DNA of 11,779 bases from an uncultured Collinsella sp. (lineage in GTDB: Bacteria; Actinomycetota; Coriobacteriia; Coriobacteriales; Coriobacteriaceae), in NCBI GenBank assembly GCA_958437935.1, contig CAUBPS010000030.1:1-11779 (forward strand). The letters are read 5' to 3'. Below are positions 1 through 4,452 of this stretch, one piece after another; position 1 is the stretch's first letter, and the number at the start of each line of letters is the position of its first letter. The notes beneath the pieces were generated by a model, which was given only the letters and a program-made list of their open reading frames with translations, made no database searches and had not been told where the DNA came from. The translations under genes and the position numbers were made by a program.

Positions 1-5
1 TCAAT

Positions 6-82
6 TGGTGCGGCGTATAGGATTCGAACCTATGACGTTCTGATTCGTAGTCAGACCCTCTATCCAGCTGAGGTAACGCCGC
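6..82 (-). tRNA. tRNA-Arg (anticodon ACG), copy 1
   Basis: On the minus strand the 77 nt fold as a canonical cloverleaf. The 7-bp acceptor GCGGCGT/ACGCCGC is followed by D stem CCTC/GAGG, anticodon stem TCTGA/TCAGA around loop CTACGAA (anticodon ACG, read as ICG after deamination), and T arm ATAGG-TTCGAAT-CCTAT. The terminal CCA is encoded. It decodes CGU/CGC/CGA arginine codons. The sequence is identical to the copies at 272-348 and 700-776. Its terminator would lie before position 1, outside the window. Confidence 0.97.
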
Positions 83-94
83 GACTCGTTGATT

Positions 95-123
95 ATTATG
101 CACATGGACTGAATATAGGTCAA
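95..123 (-). promoter_or_regulatory. Promoter of tRNA-Arg copy 1
   Basis: The minus strand shows -35 TTGACC (118-123), a 17-nt spacer and -10 CATAAT (95-100). The -10 box ends 12 nt before the mature tRNA 5' end. The arrangement is nearly the same in front of copy 2. Confidence 0.8.
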
Positions 124-230
124 GCAATTTTTCGAAAAAAGTTATCAAATTGAATTTTTACTCATTTGGCGTAATTACGGCCAGTTTGGATCAGCCATCA
201 TTCGAAGCTTGCGCTCAAGCGAATCGCTAT

Positions 231-260
231 ATAAGAAAAGCTCCCGTTGCCGGGAGCTTT
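231..260 (-). terminator. Rho-independent terminator of tRNA-Arg copy 2
   Basis: A perfect 10-bp stem, AAAGCTCCCG / CGGGAGCTTT (237-246 with 251-260) and a 4-nt loop, is followed on the minus strand by the T-rich tail TTTTCTTAT. It begins 11 nt downstream of the tRNA 3' end. Confidence 0.85.
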
Positions 261-271
261 AAAAAGTCAAT

Positions 272-348
272 TGGTGCGGCGTATAGGATTCGAACCTATG
301 ACGTTCTGATTCGTAGTCAGACCCTCTATCCAGCTGAGGTAACGCCGC
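272..348 (-). tRNA. tRNA-Arg (anticodon ACG), copy 2
   Basis: This 77-nt sequence is identical to the copy at 6-82: same acceptor, anticodon loop CTACGAA and encoded CCA. It has its own promoter (361-389) and terminator (231-260), so it is an independent transcription unit rather than part of a polycistronic tRNA transcript. Confidence 0.97.
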
Positions 349-360
349 AACGCACAGATT

Positions 361-389
361 ATTATGCACGTGAGCCTTCGATGGGTCAA
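361..389 (-). promoter_or_regulatory. Promoter of tRNA-Arg copy 2
   Basis: On the minus strand, -35 TTGACC (384-389), a 17-nt spacer and -10 CATAAT (361-366) match the copy 1 promoter in hexamers and spacing. Only part of the surrounding spacer sequence is shared, so the core promoter appears to be what is conserved. Confidence 0.8.
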
Positions 390-435
390 GCAACAATTTG
401 GAAAATTTTTACGAAGCGCTGATTAAGTTGTCGTG

Positions 436-466
436 CGGATCAGCACCGGCTTCGCCCGCCTGCCGG
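436..466 (-). repeat. Truncated copy of the tRNA-associated GC-rich repeat
   Basis: Positions 436-462 match the block at 545-571 of the fuller repeat (530-651) with one mismatch at 442. The sequence then runs directly into the CCGGCG boundary and the terminator at 471-499. Compared with the fuller copy it lacks the roughly 100-bp middle part. This could reflect a deletion between GCCGGCA and GCCGCCA-like stretches; that mechanism is inferred. Confidence 0.65.
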
Positions 467-470
467 CGTA

Positions 471-499
471 AAAGAAAAGCCCCCGTTGCCGGAGGCTTT
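471..499 (-). terminator. Duplicate terminator after the tRNA-Arg remnant
   Basis: Stem AAAGCCCCCG / CGGAGGCTTT (476-485 with 490-499) has one C-A mismatch and a TTTTCTTTT tail on the minus strand. Positions 461-499 are an exact 39-bp direct repeat of 652-690. It is a second copy of the copy 3 tRNA terminator, here following only a tRNA fragment. Confidence 0.75.
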
Positions 500-509
500 C
501 AATTTAAAT

Positions 510-529
510 TGGTGCGGCGTATAGGATTC
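510..529 (-). pseudogene. tRNA-Arg(ACG) 3'-end remnant
   Basis: The 20 bp match exactly the 3' end of the neighbouring tRNA-Arg (encoded CCA, discriminator, 3' acceptor strand and the 3' side of the T arm), then stop inside the T loop, where the GC-rich repeat begins. The D arm, anticodon arm and 5' acceptor strand are absent, so it cannot be a functional tRNA. It is followed on the minus strand by a duplicate terminator. The remnant starts 190 bp from the same point of the intact gene at 700-776. Confidence 0.85.
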
Positions 530-651
530 CGCGCATCCGCTTCGCGGATCCGCACCGGCTTCGCCCGCCTGGCGGCGCGCTCGCCCGCGGGCTAAAAACG
601 CTCCGCGTTTTCTTGACGCCCGCGCCTCGACCGAGGTTCGAATCCATGCGG
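530..651 (-). repeat. tRNA-associated GC-rich repeat, copy A
   Basis: This stretch lies between the tRNA-Arg remnant and the terminator of the intact tRNA-Arg copy 3. It shares a 37-bp block (535-571) and a 29-bp block (591-619) with identical sequence at 5517-5553 and 5573-5601 next to tRNA-Leu. Inside are two hairpins: ATCCG-CTTCG-CGGAT (535-549) and a 7-bp perfect stem AAAACGC-TCC-GCGTTTT (595-611). On the minus strand the second hairpin is followed by another T and resembles a small terminator. Near its far end (634-645) sits AGGTTCGAATCC, an inverted copy of the tRNA-Arg T-loop core. No protein-coding capacity is credible. I read it as a non-autonomous repeat. Confidence 0.75.
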
Positions 652-660
652 TGCCGGCGT

Positions 661-690
661 AAAAGAAAAGCCCCCGTTGCCGGAGGCTTT
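661..690 (-). terminator. Terminator of tRNA-Arg copy 3
   Basis: The stem-loop GCCCCCG-ttgc-CGGAGGC, extended by A-T pairs, has a T-rich TTTTCTTTT tail on the minus strand. It begins 9 nt after the tRNA 3' end and is identical to the hairpin at 471-499. Confidence 0.85.
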
Positions 691-699
691 AAGTTCGAT

Positions 700-776
700 T
701 GGTGCGGCGTATAGGATTCGAACCTATGACGTTCTGATTCGTAGTCAGACCCTCTATCCAGCTGAGGTAACGCCGC
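700..776 (-). tRNA. tRNA-Arg (anticodon ACG), copy 3
   Basis: This is the third identical 77-nt gene with anticodon loop CTACGAA and encoded CCA. A truncated copy of its 3' end and terminator lies 190 bp downstream, across the GC-rich repeat. The intact gene is undamaged by that duplication. Confidence 0.97.
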
Positions 777-787
777 AGCACAAGACA

Positions 788-817
788 TATAAAACCACTT
801 TAGTTCGTTAGAGTCAA
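788..817 (-). promoter_or_regulatory. Promoter of tRNA-Arg copy 3
   Basis: On the minus strand, -35 TTGACT (812-817) is followed after 18 nt by TTTATA (788-793), or after 17 nt by TTTTAT. The -10 differs from the CATAAT of copies 1 and 2, so this unit diverged or was assembled separately. Confidence 0.6.
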
Positions 818-856
818 GCAAAATCTCAAACTTTTTTTCGCGCGAGCCACAATTTG

Positions 857-1234
857 TTACGCTGCGCCACGAGCATCAGCGCTTTTCGTGCGATCGATTG
901 GCTTTTCGATCACATCGAACCCGGCGCCAAGCTCCCCCAGAAGCGACCGCACCCGTTGGGCACAGTCGTAGTCGGCAAACGAGATGCTCAGCATTCGGGC
1001 CACCTGATTAGAAGTTCCAACGCCATAGAAGTGCTCAAGGACAACAAGCCCCTCATGCGCAACAAACGTCTCGACCACATGCGGCGACTCCTCATAACAC
1101 CATTGCGTCAATGGTCCCTCACTCGTCTGCCGAACCACCAAGCCACCCATACCCGACGGCTCGCACGTTACCAGCAGGTGCTCCCCGCCCTCATCGCTCT
1201 GGAACAAAACAACCCGCTCGTCGAACAGCTCCAT
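857..1234 (-). CDS. Protein of unknown function, possibly SOS-regulated
   Basis: This is an intact 125-residue frame. I start it at ATG 1234 because AAAGGGG (1240-1246) sits 5 nt upstream; the in-frame GTG at 1237 would leave only 2 nt. I recognise no family. The protein is soluble and acidic in its N-terminal half, with no signal peptide, membrane segment or cysteine motif. The first 60 residues look like a beta-rich fold and the C-terminal half contains a helix-like stretch (SFADYDCAQRVRSLLGELG) with a basic tail. The gene is monocistronic: serS upstream ends in its own terminator, and downstream lie only tRNA units. Upstream is a candidate promoter overlapped by a near-consensus LexA box, so DNA-damage control is inferred. 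No clear terminator follows it. The reverse-strand frame over the same DNA continues through serS antisense and is a shadow. Confidence 0.7.
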   Translation of the reverse strand: MELFDERVVLFQSDEGGEHLLVTCEPSGMGGLVVRQTSEGPLTQWCYEESPHVVETFVAHEGLVVLEHFYGVGTSNQVARMLSISFADYDCAQRVRSLLGELGAGFDVIEKPIDRTKSADARGAA

Positions 1235-1267
1235 CACATCCCCTTTCTCTTGCTCTTAGTCAACAAA

Positions 1268-1297
1268 AGCATAGCAGGTAAATGCATGTATACAGAA
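1268..1297 (-). promoter_or_regulatory. Candidate promoter of the unknown gene
   Basis: On the minus strand, -35 TTCTGT (1292-1297) is followed after 18 nt by -10 TATGCT (1268-1273), preceded by TGC as an extended -10. Its position leaves a leader of roughly 30 nt before the start at 1234. The -35 overlaps the LexA-like palindrome. Confidence 0.5.
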
Positions 1298-1307
1298 CGT
1301 TTGTTCG
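1294..1307 (-). promoter_or_regulatory. LexA/SOS-box-like operator
   Basis: The minus strand reads CGAACAAACGTTCT. The Gram-positive SOS box consensus, as known from Bacillus LexA/DinR, is CGAACRNRYGTTYC; 13 of 14 positions agree and only the last differs. The palindrome overlaps the -35 hexamer of the candidate promoter, where a repressor would block transcription. LexA itself is not in this window. Confidence 0.55.
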
Positions 1308-1353
1308 TGTGTTTTCTATCGAGCTGTCCGCACGGCATGGTATGGCCGTACAC

Positions 1354-1380
1354 AAAAAAGGCGCCCCTAAAAGGAGCGCC
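1354..1380 (-). terminator. Terminator of serS
   Basis: On the minus strand the stem GGCGCTCCT-TTT-AGGGGCGCC (one mismatch) is followed by TTTTTT. It begins 25 nt after the serS stop codon. Confidence 0.9.
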
Positions 1381-1405
1381 CTCGCAAATCGCCTATGCAG
1401 CTAGT

Positions 1406-2689
1406 TTACGCGACCGGCTCGATCTTCTCGAGGCCGCCCATGTAGGGACGCAGAACCTCGGGGATCGTGATGGTGCCGTCGGCGTTCTGGTAGTTCTCCA
1501 GAATAGCAGCCATGGTACGACCAGCCGGCAGGCCGGAACCGTTAAGGGTGTGCAGGTAGCGCGAACCCTTGAAATTCTCGGGGTCGCGATACTTGATGTT
1601 GGCGCGACGGGCCTGGAAGTCGCCGCAATTGGAGCAGGAGCTGATCTCCTTGTAGGCGTTGTAGCTCGGCAGCCAAACCTCGATGTCGTAGGTCTGACGG
1701 GCAGAGAAGCCCAGGTCGCCGGTGCACAGGCTAATCACGCGATACGGCAGGCCCAGCTGCTGCAGCAGGTACTCGGCTTCGGCGGTCATGCTCTCGAGCT
1801 CCTCGTCGGACTCCTCCGGCTTGGCAAACTTGACCATCTCGACCTTGTCGAACTCGTGCTGGCGAATGATGCCGCGGGTGTCGCGACCGGCGGAACCGGC
1901 CTCCTCGCGGAAGCAGGGGGTGAAGGCAGTGTAGCGGCGAGGCAGAGTGTCGGCGTCCAGAACCTCACCGGCATGCAGGTTAGTCAGTACGACCTCGGCG
2001 GTAGGAATCAGGAAGTTGTCGCCCGAGACGTGATAGGCGTCGTCCTCAAACTTGGGCAGCTGGCCCGTACCGAACATGGTCTGACGCTTGACGACGATGG
2101 GCGGCCACCACTCCTTGAAGCCACGGCTCGTGTGCGTGTCCAGGAAGAAGTTGATAAGGGCGCGCTCAAGGCGGGCACCGGCGCCACCGAGAACGGTGAA
2201 GCGGCTGCCGGAGAGCTTGTTGCCGCGCTCGAAGTCGAGGATGTCCAGATCGGTGCCCAGATCCCAGTGCGGCTTAAAGTCGAAGTCGAACTCGCGCGGG
2301 GTGCCCCAGCGGCGACGCTCGATGTTCTCGTCCTCGTCCTTACCGTACGGAGTAGCCTCGCACGGAATGTTGGGCAGGTGAGACATGAAGTCGTACTGCT
2401 CCTGCTCAAGAGCGGTACGGCGCTCGGCCAGACCGTCGATCTTCTCGTTGACGGCGCGCACGGCCTCCTTGGCGGCCTCGGCCTCGTCCTTCTTGCCCTC
2501 CTTCATCAGGGCGCCAATCTTCTTGGACTCGGCGTTGCGCGTGGCCTGGAGCTCCTCGACCTCGGTGATGACGGCACGGCGCTCGTCGTCGAGCTCAAAG
2601 AACTTCTCGCGATCCCAAGACGTCTGGCGGTTAGCCATGGCGGTATCGATGGCATCGGGGTTCTCGCGAACAAACTTGATATCAAGCAT
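1406..2689 (-). CDS. serS: Seryl-tRNA synthetase
   Basis: It charges tRNA-Ser (and tRNA-Sec where present) with serine in the cytoplasm, via seryl-adenylate. The 427 residues match the usual bacterial length. The N-terminal long coiled-coil arm that binds the tRNA extra arm spans about residues 28-100 and is rich in Glu/Lys/Ala heptads. The class II core follows: motif 2 around 252-285 (FREEAGSAGRDTRG then RQHEFDKVE) and motif 3 at 394-411 (GSGLPAGRTMAAILENYQ), with the class II arginine. The serine-site region contains TAEVVLTN. The start is ATG 2689 because GGAGG lies 5 nt upstream (2695-2699) and the protein then begins MLDIKFVRENPD, the normal SerRS N-terminus; the longer frame to 2716 is rejected. 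It is monocistronic, with its own terminator, and divergent from the small gene at 2801. Confidence 0.97.
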   Translation of the reverse strand: MLDIKFVRENPDAIDTAMANRQTSWDREKFFELDDERRAVITEVEELQATRNAESKKIGALMKEGKKDEAEAAKEAVRAVNEKIDGLAERRTALEQEQYDFMSHLPNIPCEATPYGKDEDENIERRRWGTPREFDFDFKPHWDLGTDLDILDFERGNKLSGSRFTVLGGAGARLERALINFFLDTHTSRGFKEWWPPIVVKRQTMFGTGQLPKFEDDAYHVSGDNFLIPTAEVVLTNLHAGEVLDADTLPRRYTAFTPCFREEAGSAGRDTRGIIRQHEFDKVEMVKFAKPEESDEELESMTAEAEYLLQQLGLPYRVISLCTGDLGFSARQTYDIEVWLPSYNAYKEISSCSNCGDFQARRANIKYRDPENFKGSRYLHTLNGSGLPAGRTMAAILENYQNADGTITIPEVLRPYMGGLEKIEPVA

Positions 2690-2718
2690 TAGATCCTCCG
2701 GCGATATACATTCCATTT

Positions 2719-2730
2719 AGGTTGCAACCT
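2719..2730. promoter_or_regulatory. Perfect 12-bp palindrome AGGTTGCAACCT
   Basis: AGGTTGCAACCT is its own reverse complement. It lies in the divergent spacer, 29 nt from the serS start codon and next to the TTGTAC that could serve as the -35 box of the plus-strand gene. The shape fits a dimeric regulator site, but no regulator is known here. Confidence 0.4.
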
Positions 2731-2758
2731 TGTACATGTATGGGCAAGTATATACTTA
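2730..2758 (+). promoter_or_regulatory. Candidate promoter of the small membrane protein gene
   Basis: -35 TTGTAC (2730-2735) is followed by TATACT (2751-2756) at 15 nt or TACTTA (2753-2758) at 17 nt. The gene would have a leader of roughly 40 nt. The -10 falls within the 12-bp palindrome AAGTATATACTT (2746-2757). Confidence 0.4.
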
Positions 2759-2776
2759 TGAGCGTTTACGACCCAA
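2747..2776 (-). promoter_or_regulatory. Candidate promoter of serS sharing a symmetric -10
   Basis: On the minus strand, -35 TTGGGT (2771-2776), 18 nt, then -10 TATACT (2747-2752). The -10 is the opposite face of the palindrome AAGTATATACTT (2746-2757) used by the plus-strand promoter. The serS leader would be about 50 nt, too short for a T-box. Confidence 0.4.
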
Positions 2777-2800
2777 CCCAACTACGCAAGAAGGCACCCA

Positions 2801-2974
2801 ATGGACGCAGTTTTTTCCTTTTTGTTTGGCACCCGTACCGGTTTTGCCATCCTTTTCGCCGGCGGCATCCTGCTGTTTGCGATTCTTGCCTTTGTAATGG
2901 AGAAGCGCACCCATAAGATGTATGTCGACCGCGGCCCCAAATCCGAGGACGAAGAAGACAGCTTCTGGGACTAA
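2801..2974 (+). CDS. Small single-span membrane protein, function unknown
   Basis: The 57-residue frame starts at ATG 2801, with AGAAGG about 6 nt upstream, and ends at TAA 2972-2974. Residues 1-12 are a short N-terminal part and residues 13-32 form one hydrophobic span (TGFAILFAGGILLFAILAFV). Positive MEKRTHK follows, then an acidic tail ending EDEEDSFWD. By the positive-inside rule the C-terminus should be cytoplasmic. It is the only supported plus-strand gene here, divergent from serS and closed by the strong terminator at 3028-3068. I cannot name a family. Against chance: it has a proper ribosome binding site, promoter candidate, terminator and a coherent hydrophobic segment followed by a charged tail. 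Confidence 0.72.
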   Translation: MDAVFSFLFGTRTGFAILFAGGILLFAILAFVMEKRTHKMYVDRGPKSEDEEDSFWD

Positions 2975-2984
2975 CCCGCCAAAA

Positions 2985-3119
2985 AGGGACAGGTTTATTT
3001 TAGTCGGTTTTATCCGGGCAAACGCAAGCGCCCCGCAACTGGAATTGAGCCAGTTGCGGGGCGCTTTTCGCTAAAAGGACAAAACCGCAGGAAAAACCTG
3101 CCAACATAAACCTGTCCCT
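2985..3119. repeat. 135-bp MITE/REP-like element with inverted ends
   Basis: The two ends are 14-bp perfect inverted repeats, AGGGACAGGTTTAT at 2985-2998 and its complement at 3106-3119. Further inside, CGGTTTT...TCC on the left faces GGACAAAACCG on the right. The centre is the 15-bp terminator stem. The element fills the gap between the small membrane gene and proC and codes for nothing. The ends look like a small non-autonomous mobile element or a REP-type palindrome. No target-site duplication is obvious. Confidence 0.6.
3028..3068 (+). terminator. Strong intrinsic terminator
   Basis: A perfect 15-bp stem, GCGCCCCGCAACTGG / CCAGTTGCGGGGCGC (3028-3042 with 3050-3064), has a 7-nt loop and is followed by TTTT. 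It serves the plus-strand small gene. On the other strand the tail is TTGCGTTT, so it may also stop transcription leaving proC. Confidence 0.85.
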
Positions 3120-3131
3120 AAATAGCAGGTT

Positions 3132-3902
3132 TTACTGGAGGGTTGCGTCGATTGCCTTGACCAGGGCGCTGCGCATGCCGGCGTCCTCGAGCGCGACGAC
3201 GCCCTTGATGGTGGCACCGCCGGGCGAGCACACGGCATCCTTCATCGCTGCGGGATGCTGACCGGTTGCGAGCTGCAGCTTTGCCGTACCCAGCACCATC
3301 TGGCTCACAATGCGATAGGCATCAGCACGCGGGATACCGTGCTTGACCGCTGCATCGCCCAGGGCCTCGATTGCCATGGCGACAAACGCCGGAGCGCAAC
3401 CACCCACCGTGCCGCCCACAAACAGCAGGCTTGTGTCGAGCTCGACGACAGCGCCAAGCTTACCGAGCAGGTCGAGCACCACAGCACGCTGCTCGTCGTT
3501 AAGCGTCGAAGCCTTCTCGCAGGCGATGACGCCCTCGCCCACCGAAACCGGCGTGTTGGGCACCGTCGAGATATGCGAGACGCCCGGCAGGACCTGCTCC
3601 CACTTGGCACTGTCCCAGGTCCAGGCAACCGACAGAACGACCTTTTTGGCAAGAGCATCCTTGAGCGGGGCGAATACCTTCTCGATCATGTACGGTTTGA
3701 CCGCAGCGACCACGATATCGGATGCGGCGACAACCTCGGCGGCATCGTGGCAGGCGACCATGCCGCGCGCCTCGCAGCGCTCAACCAGTGCGTCGTAGCG
3801 ACCCGCGCAGGCGCACATGTCGCTCGCAGCTACACCGGCAGCGATCCAGCCATCGGCCATAGCGCTCGCCATATTGCCAAAACCGACAAATCCAATCTTC
3901 AT
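3132..3902 (-). CDS. proC: Pyrroline-5-carboxylate reductase
   Basis: It reduces 1-pyrroline-5-carboxylate to L-proline with NAD(P)H, the last step of proline synthesis. The 256 residues fit the family. The N-terminal Rossmann fold has the dinucleotide motif GFGNM at 7-11, then SDIVVAAVKP (61-70), as in ProC. The catalytic/dimer half carries PNTPVSVGEG (115-124) and the C-terminal signature SPGGATIKGVVALEDAGMR (216-234). I start at ATG 3902, where the protein begins MKIGFVGFGNM and AAAGGA lies about 9 nt upstream; the longer frame to 3926 adds a non-conserved stretch. The gene lies 73 bp downstream of rlmH on the same strand, with no terminator between them, so cotranscription is plausible. 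Its 3' side is the inverted-repeat element. Confidence 0.96.
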   Translation of the reverse strand: MKIGFVGFGNMASAMADGWIAAGVAASDMCACAGRYDALVERCEARGMVACHDAAEVVAASDIVVAAVKPYMIEKVFAPLKDALAKKVVLSVAWTWDSAKWEQVLPGVSHISTVPNTPVSVGEGVIACEKASTLNDEQRAVVLDLLGKLGAVVELDTSLLFVGGTVGGCAPAFVAMAIEALGDAAVKHGIPRADAYRIVSQMVLGTAKLQLATGQHPAAMKDAVCSPGGATIKGVVALEDAGMRSALVKAIDATLQ

Positions 3903-3975
3903 ATCGCATAGTCCTTTCAGACACATTCCTCAAAACGAAAGGTATTGTCCCACGCCATTGTTTCGTATTGCCGAC

Positions 3976-4446
3976 CTATTTGTGATACGGCTCGCCACGA
4001 CTGATCTTGCAGGCACGGTAAATCTGCTCCAGCAGCACCACACGCGCCAGGTTATGCGGCAAGGTAATGCGTCCAAAGCTGAGCATCTCGTCGGCTCGTG
4101 CGCGCACGTCATCACTCACGCCGTCCGAACCGCCGATTACAAAGGCAATGTCGCTGCTGCCTCGCAGCATAAGATCGTCGAGCCTCGCCGAAAACTCCTC
4201 GCTCGAGCGCTCCTTGCCCTCGATAGCCAGCAGGATCACATGCGCTCGAGATGGCAAGGCGGCAAGAATCGCCGCCCCCTCCTTGTCGCGCGCGGCATCC
4301 ACGCCGCCCGCCTTAGCCGGGTCGATATCGGCCACCTCGCGGATATCCACCTTGGCATAGGCACCTAGGCGCTTGGTGTACTCAGCGCACGCGTCCTTCC
4401 AAAAGCGCTCCTTGAGCTTACCGACGCAAACGACGGTGTATTTCAC
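3976..4446 (-). CDS. rlmH: 23S rRNA pseudouridine-1915 N3-methyltransferase RlmH
   Basis: This SPOUT-class enzyme methylates N3 of pseudouridine 1915 in helix 69 of 23S rRNA, using S-adenosylmethionine, on assembled 70S ribosomes. At 156 residues it has the family length. Diagnostic stretches are LAIEGKERSSEEFSARL (73-89), the cofactor loop VIGGSDGV (103-110), and the C-terminal trefoil-knot end PHNLARVVLLEQIYRA (130-145) finishing RGEPYHK (150-156). Translation begins at GTG 4446; AAGGAG (4456-4461) is 9 nt upstream and overlaps the last codons of the SPFH gene, whose stop lies 6 nt before this start. The two are therefore probably translationally coupled. Confidence 0.96.
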   Translation of the reverse strand: MKYTVVCVGKLKERFWKDACAEYTKRLGAYAKVDIREVADIDPAKAGGVDAARDKEGAAILAALPSRAHVILLAIEGKERSSEEFSARLDDLMLRGSSDIAFVIGGSDGVSDDVRARADEMLSFGRITLPHNLARVVLLEQIYRACKISRGEPYHK

Positions 4447-4452
4447 GCGCGT

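Noticed and set aside
436..780. CRISPR array
   Set aside because: The repeats are tRNA pieces, terminators and a GC-rich block at ~190-bp spacing, not short regular repeats with unique spacers; no cas genes are present.
504..821. 105-residue minus-strand frame over tRNA-Arg copy 3
   Set aside because: It is tRNA and repeat sequence read as protein, with no ribosome binding site of its own.
854..2692. 612-residue plus-strand open frame
   Set aside because: It lies antisense to serS and the unknown gene in complementary codon phase. Long antisense frames are common opposite GC-rich genes, and it has no family motif or ribosome binding site.
2690..2800. T-box riboswitch upstream of serS
   Set aside because: The spacer is only about 110 bp and shared with a divergent gene; no specifier loop, T-box sequence or leader terminator is seen.
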